Shown in pieces: positions 18,775-29,045 of a stretch of 64,000 bases of DNA. How positions within the stretch are numbered: position 1 is the stretch's first letter; every line of letters begins with the position of its first letter. The position numbers and the translations under genes are program-made. The notes under the pieces are model-generated. The model was not told the DNA's origin and ran no database searches. It worked only from the letters and a program-made list of their open reading frames with translations. Source of the DNA: Rhizobium sp. BK650 (GTDB lineage Bacteria; Pseudomonadota; Alphaproteobacteria; Rhizobiales; Rhizobiaceae); contig NZ_JACIBK010000002.1 of the NCBI RefSeq assembly GCF_014195325.1, forward strand, positions 1 to 64,000, read 5' to 3'.

Positions 18775-20061
18775 ATGACTTTTCGTGTGAGCAGACGTAA
18801 TTTCATGGCGGGCGGGGCAACGCTCCTTTCGCTTTCAGCGCTTGGAAACAGCGCTTTCGCACAGGAAACCCGCCTGCGCCTTATCTGGTGGGGCTCACAG
18901 CCGCGCGCCGACCGCACTAACAAGGTCTCCGACCTTTTCAAAACGAAAAACAGCGGTGTTTCGATCACTGGCGAGTTTCTTGGATGGGCCGATTACTGGC
19001 CGCGCCTTGCCACGCAGGTGGCCGGCCGCAACGCCCCCGACGTCATCCAGATGGATTATCGCTATATCGTCGAATATGCCCGGCGCGGTGCTCTTGCCCC
19101 GCTGGAGTCCTATTTGCCCTCGAAGCTGCAGCTCGATGATTTCGACCCGGCACAGATCGAAGGCGGCAAAGTCGACGGCCATCTCTACGGCGTCAGCCTC
19201 GGCGCAAACTCGGCAGCGACTGTCATCAACACTGTCGCATTCAAGGAAGCCGGCATAGACGTGCCGACCAGCAAGACGACCTGGGAGGAATTCGGCAAGA
19301 TCGGCGCGGAAATCACCAAAGCCGGCAAGCGCAAGGGCTATTTCGGCTTTGCCGATGGCAGTGGCGGCGAGCCGCTTTTCGAAAACTATGTGCGCCAGCG
19401 CGGCAAGGCACTGTACACGTCGGATTCGAAGATCGCCTTCGGTGCAGATGACGCTGCGGAATGGTTCGATATGTGGGCGAAGTTCCGCGACGCAGGCGCC
19501 TGCGTGACGCCCGACATTCAGGCACTCTACAAGGATACGATCGACACCAGCCCGCTGACCCTCGGCAAGGCTGCGTGTGATTACGCTCACTCCAACCAGT
19601 TCGTTGGCTATCAGGCGATGGTCAAGGACAAGCTGATGCTCAGCAACTATCTGAGGATCAAGCCGGACTCGAAGGGTGGCCACTACCGCAAGCCTTCGAT
19701 GTTCTTCTCCGTTTCCGCCCAGTCGAAGGTGATCGACCAGGCCGTCGATTACGTCAACTTCTTCGTCAAGAATCCCGATGCCGCCAAAATCCTCGACGTC
19801 GAGCGCGGCATTCCGGAATCGAAGGCGATGCGTGAGGTCGTTGCCGGTTTGCTCGATGAAACCGGCAAGGTCCCGCTCGAATATGTCAGCGGTCTCGGCG
19901 ATCTTGCAGGCCCGCTTCCGCCGCCACCGCCGACCGGCGCCGGCGAAGGCCAGGTCGTTCTGCGCACCATCTCTGAACAGGTCGCTTTCGGCCAGATTAA
20001 GCCGGCCGATGCCGGGAAGCAGCTCGTGGATGAAATCACCCGAATTCTCGCGCGGGGTTGA
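18775..20061 (+). CDS. ABC transporter sugar-binding protein (TAT-exported, paralogue 2)
   Basis: A 428-residue CUT1-type solute-binding protein. The N-terminus VSRRNFMAGGATLLSLSALGNSAFA is a twin-arginine signal. The mature part starts LRLIWWGSQPRADRT and contains YWPRLATQVAGR, the same pattern as the binding protein at 7910-9196. ATG 18775 has GGGAGGAGG upstream. It is the first gene of a long plus-strand operon with two permeases, an ATPase and catabolic enzymes. It delivers a carbohydrate or modified carbohydrate to the permease pair; the exact substrate is unknown. Confidence 0.9.
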   Translation: MTFRVSRRNFMAGGATLLSLSALGNSAFAQETRLRLIWWGSQPRADRTNKVSDLFKTKNSGVSITGEFLGWADYWPRLATQVAGRNAPDVIQMDYRYIVEYARRGALAPLESYLPSKLQLDDFDPAQIEGGKVDGHLYGVSLGANSAATVINTVAFKEAGIDVPTSKTTWEEFGKIGAEITKAGKRKGYFGFADGSGGEPLFENYVRQRGKALYTSDSKIAFGADDAAEWFDMWAKFRDAGACVTPDIQALYKDTIDTSPLTLGKAACDYAHSNQFVGYQAMVKDKLMLSNYLRIKPDSKGGHYRKPSMFFSVSAQSKVIDQAVDYVNFFVKNPDAAKILDVERGIPESKAMREVVAGLLDETGKVPLEYVSGLGDLAGPLPPPPPTGAGEGQVVLRTISEQVAFGQIKPADAGKQLVDEITRILARG

Positions 20062-20067
20062 TCTTTA

Positions 20068-21027
20068 ATGACAAATGCGATGCGCACGTCCGCAGGGACG
20101 GTAACCGTGGAAAGATATCAGGGAGTGCGAGCTGACGGACGCTTCCGGCGCCTGTGGAACGCCAATGCTCCCGGCTATCTGTTTCTGCTTCCGTGGCTGG
20201 TAGGCTTCTTTGGCCTGACGCTCGGCCCGGCCCTGATTTCGCTCTACCTCTCCTTCACCGACTTCGACATGCTGCGGGCGCCGGGTTGGGTAGGGGCGGC
20301 AAATTACGTGCGCATCGCCACAGCCGATCCGAAATTTGCATCGGCCATGTCTGTCACGCTGACCTACGTGGTGCTGTCGGTTCCCTTCAAGCTGACCTTT
20401 GCGCTGCTTGTCGCACTTGCTCTGAACCGCGGCTTGCGCGGCCTGCCGATCTACCGCGCGATCTTTTACCTTCCGTCGCTTCTTGGCGGCAGTGTGGCGA
20501 TCGCCGTGCTGTGGCGCCAACTCTTTGCAAGCGATGGCCTCGTCAACGCTGCACTGTCGCATTTTGGCATTGTCGGCCCGAGTTGGATCTCGCATCCGAG
20601 CTATTCGATCTACACCCTGGTCGCGCTGTCCGTGTGGCAGTTCGGCTCACCGATGATCATCTTCCTCGCTGGCCTGCGCCAGATTCCGCAGGACATGTAT
20701 GAGGCCGCAAGCCTCGACGGCGCCTCCAAGTTCCGCCAGTTCTACAAGATCACGCTCCCGCTGCTCACGCCTGTGATCTTCTTCAATGCCGTCGTCCAGA
20801 CCATCGATGCCTTCAAGGCCTTCACGCCGGCTTTCATCATCTCCGGCGGCACGGGTGGCCCGATCAATTCGACGCTGTTTTATACGCTCTATCTCTATCA
20901 GGAGGCTTTCGGCAATTTCCGCATGGGCTATGCCTCGGCGCTCGCCTGGATCCTCGTGGTGATCATCGCGATCTTTACGGCTTTCTCCTTCCTGACCTCG
21001 CGCTATTGGGTACACTACGATGACTGA
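20068..21027 (+). CDS. ABC transporter permease (CUT1, MalF/UgpA-like)
   Basis: A 319-residue inner-membrane protein with six predicted spans (first around residues 30-52, APGYLFLLPWLVGFFGLTLGPALISLYL). The EAA loop that docks the ATPase reads YEAASLDGASKFRQFYKITLPLLTPV. It forms the heterodimeric channel with the next gene product. It begins 6 bp after the binding-protein gene, and its 3' end overlaps the next start by 8 bases. Confidence 0.92.
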   Translation: MTNAMRTSAGTVTVERYQGVRADGRFRRLWNANAPGYLFLLPWLVGFFGLTLGPALISLYLSFTDFDMLRAPGWVGAANYVRIATADPKFASAMSVTLTYVVLSVPFKLTFALLVALALNRGLRGLPIYRAIFYLPSLLGGSVAIAVLWRQLFASDGLVNAALSHFGIVGPSWISHPSYSIYTLVALSVWQFGSPMIIFLAGLRQIPQDMYEAASLDGASKFRQFYKITLPLLTPVIFFNAVVQTIDAFKAFTPAFIISGGTGGPINSTLFYTLYLYQEAFGNFRMGYASALAWILVVIIAIFTAFSFLTSRYWVHYDD

Positions 21028-21907
21028 GATGCCCGCTTCCGTCACCGCGGCCAGGCCGCCATCGGACATTACCAAACGCAGCCTGCCGGCAACGCTCGTC
21101 ATCCACGCGCTGCTGATCGCCGCCTCGCTTTTGATGCTCTATCCGCTCTTGTGGATGGTGTCCGCGTCGGTCAGGCCGGAAAACGAGATCTTCTCGTCAA
21201 CCTCGCTCATCCCGTCGGCTGTCGATTTCTCCTCCTATATGCGAGGCTGGACCGGTCTCGACATCAGCTTCGGCCGCTTCTTCTGGAATTCGCTCGTCAT
21301 CTCGTTGCTGGTCGTTACAGGCAATGTCATCGCCTGTTCGCTGACGGCATTCGCCTTCGCGCGGCTGCGTTTTGCCGGCCGGAATTTCTGGTTTGCGATC
21401 ATGCTCGGCACGCTGATGATCCCCTATCACGTGACGCTGATCCCGCAATATGTGCTCTTCCTCGATCTCGGCTGGGTAAACACCATCCTGCCGTTGGTCG
21501 TGCCGAAGTTCCTCGCAAGCGACGCCTTCTTCATCTTTCTGATGGTTCAGTTCTTCCGCGGCATTCCGCGCGAACTCGACGAAGCCGCAATGATGGACGG
21601 TTGCAGCGCCTGGCGCATCTATTGGAAGATCATGCTGCCGCTGTCGCTGCCGGTTCTGGCCACCGCCGCCATCTTCTCCTTCATCTGGACCTGGGACGAT
21701 TTCTTCGGCCCGCTGATCTACCTCAACGACATGAACACCTATACGATCCAGCTCGGCCTGCGCACCTTCGTGGATTCTACCAGCGCATCGGACTGGGGCG
21801 GATTGTTTGCCATGTCGACGCTCACGCTCGTGCCCGTGTTCTTCTTCTTCCTGTTCTTCCAGCGGCTGCTGATCGAAGGCATCGCCACGACCGGCATGAA
21901 GCGCTGA
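21020..21907 (+). CDS. ABC transporter permease (CUT1, MalG/UgpE-like)
   Basis: A 295-residue partner permease with six predicted spans. The EAA loop is ELDEAAMMDGCSAWRIYWKIMLPLSLPV. The N-terminus is a short cytoplasmic tail followed by VIHALLIAASLLMLYPLLWMVSASV. The 8-base overlap with the first permease gene indicates translational coupling and a 1:1 channel. Confidence 0.92.
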   Translation: MTEMPASVTAARPPSDITKRSLPATLVIHALLIAASLLMLYPLLWMVSASVRPENEIFSSTSLIPSAVDFSSYMRGWTGLDISFGRFFWNSLVISLLVVTGNVIACSLTAFAFARLRFAGRNFWFAIMLGTLMIPYHVTLIPQYVLFLDLGWVNTILPLVVPKFLASDAFFIFLMVQFFRGIPRELDEAAMMDGCSAWRIYWKIMLPLSLPVLATAAIFSFIWTWDDFFGPLIYLNDMNTYTIQLGLRTFVDSTSASDWGGLFAMSTLTLVPVFFFFLFFQRLLIEGIATTGMKR

Positions 21908-21944
21908 TGGATCGGACAGGAAAGCCAGACAGGATAAAAGTGAC

Positions 21945-23018
21945 ATGAGCATCAAGACAGTCGCGATCATCGGCTGCGGTATCGGCCGCTCCCATATCGT
22001 TGAAGGTTACCTGCCGCATCCGGACAAGTTCAAGGTCGCAGCAATCTGCGACCTGAACGAGGAACGCCTGAAGACGGTCGGTGACGAATTCGGCATTGAA
22101 CGACGGACGACCTCCTTCGAGGAATTGCTTGCTGACGACAGGATCGACATCATCGATATCTGCACACCGCCTGGCATCCACAAGGAGCAGGTCATCGCAG
22201 CACTAACCGCGGGCAAACATGTAGTCTGCGAGAAGCCGCTCACCGGTTCGCTCGCCGGTGCCGACGAAATCATCACAGCTGAAAAATCCGCCAAGGGCAC
22301 GCTGATGCCGATCTTCCAGTATCGGTATGGCGACGGCGTCGAAAAGGCCAAGCGCATCATCGATTCCGGTCTTGCCGGCAAGTTCTACATGGGTTCGGTC
22401 GAAACCTTCTGGCGCCGCAAACCGGAATATTACGCCGTTCCCTGGCGCGGCAAATGGGCAACCGAGCTTGGCGGCGTACTCGTCACCCATGCACTCCATC
22501 TTCACGACATGCTCTTCTATCTCGCTGGTCCCGCTGTCCGCGTCTTCGGCCGCGTGGCGACCCGCGTCAACGAGATCGAGGTCGAAGATTGCGCCTCCGT
22601 CAGCCTGCAGATGCAGAACGGTGCTTTCGTCTCGCTCTCCTGCACGCTCGGTTCGCAGAACGAAATCAGCCGGCTGAGGCTTCATTTCGAAAACATCACC
22701 TTCGAAAGCAATCATGAGGCCTATGCGCCCGGCCAGGACCCCTGGCAGATCATTGCTGCCGATGATGACGTCCAGGCAAAGATCGATACCCTCATCGCCG
22801 ATTGGCAGCCGGTGCCGCTGCGTTTCAACACGCAGATGCTGCGCTTCCACGATTATCTGATGGGCAAGGGACCGCTTCCGGTGACCAGCGCGGATGCCAG
22901 ACGCGCGCTGGAACTGGTGACGGCCATCTACCAATCTTCCGATAGCGGCGCTGATGTCGCTTTGCCGGTCGGTCCTGACAGCCCGAAATACGCCGACTGG
23001 CGTGCAAGAACGAAATAA
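21945..23018 (+). CDS. Gfo/Idh/MocA-family oxidoreductase
   Basis: A 357-residue NAD(P)-dependent sugar dehydrogenase. It has VAIIGCGIGRSHIVEGYL (Rossmann), CEKPLTGSLAGADEI (family lysine), and a C-terminal domain with ELGGVLVTHALHLHDMLFYLAG containing the usual His-x3-His near the substrate. It lies inside the ABC operon between the permeases and the ATPase, so it probably catalyses the first oxidation of the imported sugar. Confidence 0.87.
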   Translation: MSIKTVAIIGCGIGRSHIVEGYLPHPDKFKVAAICDLNEERLKTVGDEFGIERRTTSFEELLADDRIDIIDICTPPGIHKEQVIAALTAGKHVVCEKPLTGSLAGADEIITAEKSAKGTLMPIFQYRYGDGVEKAKRIIDSGLAGKFYMGSVETFWRRKPEYYAVPWRGKWATELGGVLVTHALHLHDMLFYLAGPAVRVFGRVATRVNEIEVEDCASVSLQMQNGAFVSLSCTLGSQNEISRLRLHFENITFESNHEAYAPGQDPWQIIAADDDVQAKIDTLIADWQPVPLRFNTQMLRFHDYLMGKGPLPVTSADARRALELVTAIYQSSDSGADVALPVGPDSPKYADWRARTK

Positions 23019-23034
23019 GAGGGGATTTCGGAAC

Positions 23035-24111
<1,077 letters not shown>

Positions 24112-24136
24112 AAAGGCCGCCGCTTGACAGTCGATC

Positions 24137-24164
24137 CCCCTCAAGCCCATCATTTCCTTGAGGG
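24137..24164. repeat. short inverted repeat between the ATPase and kinase genes
   Basis: CCCTCAAG (24138-24145) and CTTGAGGG (24157-24164) form an 8-bp stem with an 11-base loop and no T-tract. It may stabilise or attenuate the operon mRNA; the kinase start GTG 24182 follows closely. Confidence 0.45.
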
Positions 24165-24181
24165 TGATAAGGGGGATAGGC

Positions 24182-25057
24182 GTGACGCCTGAAGAGAGGA
24201 TTCATGCGCTTGGCATCTGGCAGGGTCCGATCGACATAGTCCCGATCACGGGCGGCCTCACCAACCGGAACTACTTGGTGAGAGATGGCGCGAAGCGTCG
24301 CGTCGTTCGTCTCGGCGACGATATCCCCATCCACCACATCAACAGGCAGAACGAGCTTGCGGCAAGCCGCGCTGCGCATGCGGCGGGCATCTCGCCTGCG
24401 GTTATCCACCATGCGCCGGGCGTGCTGGTTCTCGATTTCATCGACGCCACGCCGCTGTCGCCTGATGATGTCAGAAGGCCGGAAACGCTTGCCCGTCTCA
24501 TTCCATTGATCCGTGCCTGCCACAACGACATGGTCCGCCATTTTCGCGGCCAGGCGCTGATCTTCTGGGTTTTCCACGTGATCCGCGATTACATCGCAAA
24601 CCTGAAGGCTGCGGGCAGTCCTCATGCGCCGTTGCTGAATGAGCTGCTTGCAAAAGCGGAGTGTCTCGAAGAGGCCGCAGGTCCCTTCGAGATTGTGTTC
24701 GGTCACAATGATCTGCTCGCTGCCAATTTCCTCGACGATGGCAGGCGGCTTTGGCTGATCGACTGGGATTATGCCGGCTTCAACACGCCGCTGTTCGATC
24801 TCGGCGGTCTTGCGTCCAACAGCGAGTTTTCCGAAGAGGCGGAGCGCCTCATGCTGGAGACCTATTTCGATCGGCCGCTGACGGATGATCTGAGCCGCCG
24901 CTACCAGGCCATGAAATGCGCCTCGCTGCTGCGCGAGACGCTGTGGAGCATGATCTCCGAAATCCATTCGACCATCGATTTCGACTACGCCACCTATACC
25001 GCCGAAAATCTCGCCCGCTTCGAACGTGCCTATCGGGCATTTGAACAGGATCATTGA
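24182..25057 (+). CDS. APH/choline-kinase-family phosphotransferase
   Basis: About 291 residues. The kinase fold of the aminoglycoside/choline kinase type is shown by ITGGLTNRNYLV (ATP loop), the catalytic Brenner motif FGHNDLLAANFL (Asp and Asn), and the metal-binding LIDWDYAGFNTPLFDL. Several starts are possible (TTG 24158, GTG 24164, GTG 24182); GGGGGATAGG favours GTG 24182. In a sugar-import operon it probably phosphorylates the imported compound or an intermediate. Family resemblance to choline/ethanolamine kinases suggests a hydroxyl near an amine, but the substrate is not defined. The next gene starts immediately after its stop. Confidence 0.8.
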   Translation: MTPEERIHALGIWQGPIDIVPITGGLTNRNYLVRDGAKRRVVRLGDDIPIHHINRQNELAASRAAHAAGISPAVIHHAPGVLVLDFIDATPLSPDDVRRPETLARLIPLIRACHNDMVRHFRGQALIFWVFHVIRDYIANLKAAGSPHAPLLNELLAKAECLEEAAGPFEIVFGHNDLLAANFLDDGRRLWLIDWDYAGFNTPLFDLGGLASNSEFSEEAERLMLETYFDRPLTDDLSRRYQAMKCASLLRETLWSMISEIHSTIDFDYATYTAENLARFERAYRAFEQDH

Positions 25058-27508
25058 ATGACGAAGGAATTACCGAAGACGGCAAAGGCCGTGGTCATCG
25101 GCGGCGGTATCATCGGCTGCTCGACCGCCTATCATCTGGCCAAGCTCGGCTGGACCGATACGGTGCTGCTGGAACGCAAGAAGTTGACCTCCGGCACCAC
25201 GTTCCACGCAGCGGGCCTCGTGGGGCAACTGCGCACAAGCGCAAATATCACCCAGCTTCTGGGATATTCCGTCGATCTTTACAAGAAGCTGGAAGCCGAG
25301 ACCGGCCTTGGCACCGGCTGGAAGATGAATGGCGGCCTGCGGCTCGCCTGCAATGCGGAACGCTGGATCGAGGTCAAGCGCCAGGCGACGACAGCCCAGT
25401 CCTTTGGCCTCGAAATGCATCTCCTGACACCGCAGGAGGCCTTCGATCTCTGGCCGTTGATGACGACGGACGATCTCGTTGGCGCCGCCTACCTGCCGAC
25501 GGACGGCCAGGCCAATCCCTCCGACATTACTCAGGCGTTGGCAAAAGGCGCCCGCATGGCCGGCGTCTCGATCTTCGAGGACACCGAAGTTCTCGATCTC
25601 GAAATTGACAAGGGCAGGATCCGCGCCGTCATCACTGCGCAAGGCCGCATCGAATGCGAGCGCGTGGTGGTCTGTGCCGGCCAATGGACCCGCAGTTTCG
25701 CCACCCGTTTCGGCGTCAACGTGCCTCTCGTCTCCGTCGAACATCAATACATCATCACCGAATCCTTCGGGGTGCCTTCCAATCTCCCGACACTGCGCGA
25801 TCCCGATCGCCTCACCTATTACAAGGAGGATGTGGGTGGCATGGTCATGGGCGGCTATGAGCCGAATCCTATCGGCTGGGCTCTGGACGGAATACCCGAA
25901 GGTTTCCACTATACGCTGCTCGACAGCAACTTCGATCACTTCGAACAGATCATGGAGCAGGCGCTCGGTCGCGTGCCGGCACTCGAAAATGCGGGTATCA
26001 AGCAGCTTCTGAACGGGCCTGAGAGCTTTACGCCCGACGGCAACTTCATCCTCGGCGAGGCACCGGAACTGAAGAATTTCTTCGTCGGTGCCGGCTTCAA
26101 CGCCTTTGGCATTGCGTCTGCCGGTGGCGCCGGCATGGCGCTTGCCGAATGGGTAACGAAGGGCGAGCCGCCCTATGATCTCTGGCCCGTCGATATCCGT
26201 CGCTTCGGCCGCCCGCATTTCGATACGGATTGGGTTCGCACCCGCACGCTCGAGGCCTACGGCAAGCACTACACACTTGCCTTCCCCTTCGAGGAATATG
26301 CAAGCGGCCGCCCCTGTCGAAAGTCGCCGCTCTATGACCGGCTGAAGTCGCAGGGTGCCTGCTTCGGCGAAAAGCTCGGCTGGGAGCGGCCGAACTGGTT
26401 TGCAGATCTCTTCGCCAATGAAGAGCCGAAGGACGTCTACACTTATGGTCGCCAGAACTGGTTCGATGCCGTCGGCCGCGAACACAAGGCGGTGCGCGAA
26501 GCAGCCGTCATCTTCGACCAGACGTCATTCGGCAAATTCGCGCTGAAGGGCAGGGATGCTGAAGCGGCACTGTCATGGATTGCCGCCAATGATGTCGCAA
26601 AGCCTGTGGGATCGCTGATCTACACGCAGATGCTGAACGACAAAGGCGGCATAGAATGTGATGTCACCTGCGCGCGCATCGCCGAAAACGAATATTACAT
26701 CGTCACCGGTACCGGCTTTGCCACGCACGATTTCGACTGGATCTCGCGCAGCATTCCGGATGGTCTCCACGCCGAGCTCGTCGATGTCACCTCGGCCTAT
26801 ACCGTGCTCTCGCTGATGGGCCCGAATTCCCGCAGCATCCTGGAAAGAGTCACGACCAGCGACGTCTCCAACGCTGCCTTTCCCTTTGGCCGGGTCAAGA
26901 CCATCGGCGTCGCCGGCTGCCCCGTGCGGGCGCTGCGCATAACCTATGTCGGCGAACTTGGCTACGAACTGCACGTGCCAATCGAATATGCGACGACCGT
27001 CTATGATGCGCTGATGGCGGCGGACGGGCAGTTCGGCCTCGTCAACGCCGGTTATCGCGCGATCGAGAGCTGCCGTCTGGAAAAGGGCTATCGCGCCTGG
27101 GGTTCTGAAATCGGTCCTGATCATACGCCCATCGAAGCTGGGCTAGGCTGGGCGGTGAAGACAAGCAAAACTACGCGCTTCAAGGGGCGGGCGGCGATCG
27201 AGCGGCAACTCGAAAGCGGTCTGAAGAAGATGCTCGCCTGCTTCGTGCCTGATGATCCTGATATCGTGCTGCTCGGCCGCGAAACCATCTATCGTGACGG
27301 AAAGCGCGTCGGTTGGCTTTCCAGCGGCGGCTTCGGCTACACTATGGGAAAACCGATCGGTTACGGCTACGTGCGTCACCCTGATGGTGTAACGGAGGAT
27401 TTGGTTCTCTCCGGCACTTATGAGCTGGATGTAGCCCGCGAACGTGTGCCTTGCAAGCTTTCGCTAAAGCCGCTCTATGACCCGGAAATGAAGCGGATTA
27501 AGGCCTAG
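25058..27508 (+). CDS. FAD-dependent oxidoreductase with GcvT domain (dimethylglycine/sarcosine dehydrogenase-like)
   Basis: An 816-residue two-part enzyme. The N-terminal ~390 residues are a DAO-type FAD domain (VVIGGGIIGCSTAYHLAKLG, SGTTFHAAGLVG), followed by a connecting FAO_M-like segment. The C-terminal ~400 residues form an aminomethyltransferase (GcvT) domain with GCV_T and GCV_T_C parts (GELGYELHVPIEYA, GYRAIESCRLEKGYRAWGSEI). Family members oxidatively demethylate N-methylated amines and pass formaldehyde to tetrahydrofolate. It is the last gene of the sugar ABC operon, which hints at an N-methylated or amine-containing substrate rather than a plain sugar. A long hairpin at 27541-27575 follows. 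Confidence 0.87.
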   Translation: MTKELPKTAKAVVIGGGIIGCSTAYHLAKLGWTDTVLLERKKLTSGTTFHAAGLVGQLRTSANITQLLGYSVDLYKKLEAETGLGTGWKMNGGLRLACNAERWIEVKRQATTAQSFGLEMHLLTPQEAFDLWPLMTTDDLVGAAYLPTDGQANPSDITQALAKGARMAGVSIFEDTEVLDLEIDKGRIRAVITAQGRIECERVVVCAGQWTRSFATRFGVNVPLVSVEHQYIITESFGVPSNLPTLRDPDRLTYYKEDVGGMVMGGYEPNPIGWALDGIPEGFHYTLLDSNFDHFEQIMEQALGRVPALENAGIKQLLNGPESFTPDGNFILGEAPELKNFFVGAGFNAFGIASAGGAGMALAEWVTKGEPPYDLWPVDIRRFGRPHFDTDWVRTRTLEAYGKHYTLAFPFEEYASGRPCRKSPLYDRLKSQGACFGEKLGWERPNWFADLFANEEPKDVYTYGRQNWFDAVGREHKAVREAAVIFDQTSFGKFALKGRDAEAALSWIAANDVAKPVGSLIYTQMLNDKGGIECDVTCARIAENEYYIVTGTGFATHDFDWISRSIPDGLHAELVDVTSAYTVLSLMGPNSRSILERVTTSDVSNAAFPFGRVKTIGVAGCPVRALRITYVGELGYELHVPIEYATTVYDALMAADGQFGLVNAGYRAIESCRLEKGYRAWGSEIGPDHTPIEAGLGWAVKTSKTTRFKGRAAIERQLESGLKKMLACFVPDDPDIVLLGRETIYRDGKRVGWLSSGGFGYTMGKPIGYGYVRHPDGVTEDLVLSGTYELDVARERVPCKLSLKPLYDPEMKRIKA

Positions 27509-27540
27509 ACGATTGCGGTGAAAACCGATTTCCCTTGACG

Positions 27541-27575
27541 CTTTCTCATCCCATGGCGGCCACGGGATGAGAAAG
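27541..27575. terminator. hairpin terminator between convergent genes
   Basis: CTTTCTCATCCC (27541-27552) and GGGATGAGAAAG (27564-27575) form a perfect 12-bp stem with an 11-base loop. There is no long T-run, but the position between the ends of the flavoprotein and uxuB genes supports a bidirectional transcription stop. Confidence 0.6.
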
Positions 27576-27587
27576 GCGCGCAGCGCT

Positions 27588-29045
27588 TCAGTAAAGGGGC
27601 AGCCTGCTGTCCTGGATAAGAATCTCTAGCTTGTTCGCCACGTCCTCAGTCCAGGCGATGTTCCCGGTCAGCGCCTTCGGAAACAGGCCTGGCAGCTTGA
27701 ACAGCGCAGCCGAGACCGCCGCGCCATTGCGCGGCACTTCCGCGATCAAGGCCGCAATCTCCCCAGCGCGAGGGTCGCGCAGCTCATAGCGCTCGCCATT
27801 GCGGTCGATGCCCGTCGCATAGCGCATCCAGGCCGCGACGGCGATCGCATAGGTCTCCGCCTTGCTGCCCCTGGCAAGTGCTTCCGTTGCCGGTTCCAGC
27901 AGGCGCTGCGGCAGCTTCTGTGTGCCGTCCATGGCGATCTGGTAGGTGCGGTGCGCGATCGCCTTGTTTGCAAAGCGTGCTATCAATTCGTCCGCATAGA
28001 CGTCGAGATCGATACCGGGAACCGGATCCAGCGTTGCCGCCGCGGCATTCATGTGCCGGCGCGCAAGCGCTGCCAGTCCTGCATCATCCATCACGTCACG
28101 GACAAATTCATAGCCTGCTATGTAGCCAAGATAGGCGAGGAGCGAATGCGCGCCATTCAGCATACGCAGCTTCATCTTCTCATAAGCCGAGACTTCCTCG
28201 ACCATCAGCGCGCCATGAACCTTTTCCCAGGCCGGACGGCCGTTGGCGAAATGATCCTCGATCACCCATTGGGTAAAGGGTTCCGTCTCGATCGCCGCGA
28301 GGTCGGTGCGACCAGTCAGCCGCTTGGCATCGGCATAGGTTACGTCGGTGCTTGCCGGCGTGATACGGTCGACCATCGTGGACGGGAAGGGCACGTTCGC
28401 TTCAATCCAGTCATGCAGGTCGGTATCGATGCGAGAGGCGAATTCCAGCACCAGACGCTTCAACACCGCACCATTGCTCGGCAGGTTGTCGCAGCTGAGC
28501 GGCGTAAAGGGCGCGATACCCTTCTGCCGGCGCCGTGCCAGACCTTCGACGACATAGCCGATGACGCCGCGCGGCGCATGCCGGTTGGCGAGGTCGGCGA
28601 CGATATCGGGATGCTTGAGATCGAGCCCGCCTGTCGCCGGATCGAAGCCATAGGCCTTTTCGGTCACTGTCATGCTGACGATGCGGATATCAGGATCTTC
28701 GAGCCGCGCCAGCAGGCCCGCCGGATCGCGGGGCGCCACATGTGCTCCAAGGATCGAGCCGATGACATGAGCCGTCGTGCCCGATGTATCGCGGATCAGC
28801 ACGGTATAGAGCCCGTTCTGGGCGGAGAGGTTATCCGCGACATCGGGCGTGCGCAGGCTCGCCACCTCGATGCCCCAGTCGCCGCCAGCGGCTGCCAGCG
28901 CGCCATCCGTGAAAGGCGCGAAATGGGCTCGGAAGAAGGCGCCGGGACCGAGATGGAGGATGCCGGCCTTCAGCGCACTCCGGTCATAGGCAGGAAGCTT
29001 CGCCGTCGGCGCAAGGTCGGTCACGTTCTGTAATCTGTCACTCAC
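27588..29045 (-). CDS. uxuB: mannitol dehydrogenase-family protein, probable D-mannonate oxidoreductase (fructuronate reductase)
   Basis: A 485-residue long-chain polyol dehydrogenase. The N-terminus reads ILHLGPGAFFRAHFAPFTD, with the NAD-binding region, and KMKLRMLNGAHSLLAYLGYIAG carries the family's catalytic lysine/asparagine/histidine stretch. It would reduce D-fructuronate to D-mannonate. The gene is translationally coupled to uxaC (ATGA overlap), which supplies fructuronate from glucuronate. A mannonate dehydratase is not in the window. Confidence 0.87.
   Translation of the reverse strand: MSDRLQNVTDLAPTAKLPAYDRSALKAGILHLGPGAFFRAHFAPFTDGALAAAGGDWGIEVASLRTPDVADNLSAQNGLYTVLIRDTSGTTAHVIGSILGAHVAPRDPAGLLARLEDPDIRIVSMTVTEKAYGFDPATGGLDLKHPDIVADLANRHAPRGVIGYVVEGLARRRQKGIAPFTPLSCDNLPSNGAVLKRLVLEFASRIDTDLHDWIEANVPFPSTMVDRITPASTDVTYADAKRLTGRTDLAAIETEPFTQWVIEDHFANGRPAWEKVHGALMVEEVSAYEKMKLRMLNGAHSLLAYLGYIAGYEFVRDVMDDAGLAALARRHMNAAAATLDPVPGIDLDVYADELIARFANKAIAHRTYQIAMDGTQKLPQRLLEPATEALARGSKAETYAIAVAAWMRYATGIDRNGERYELRDPRAGEIAALIAEVPRNGAAVSAALFKLPGLFPKALTGNIAWTEDVANKLEILIQDSRLPLY

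Noticed and set aside
25070..26485. 471-codon minus-strand frame opposite the GcvT-type flavoprotein
   Set aside because: Antisense shadow of the flavoprotein gene, without own motifs.
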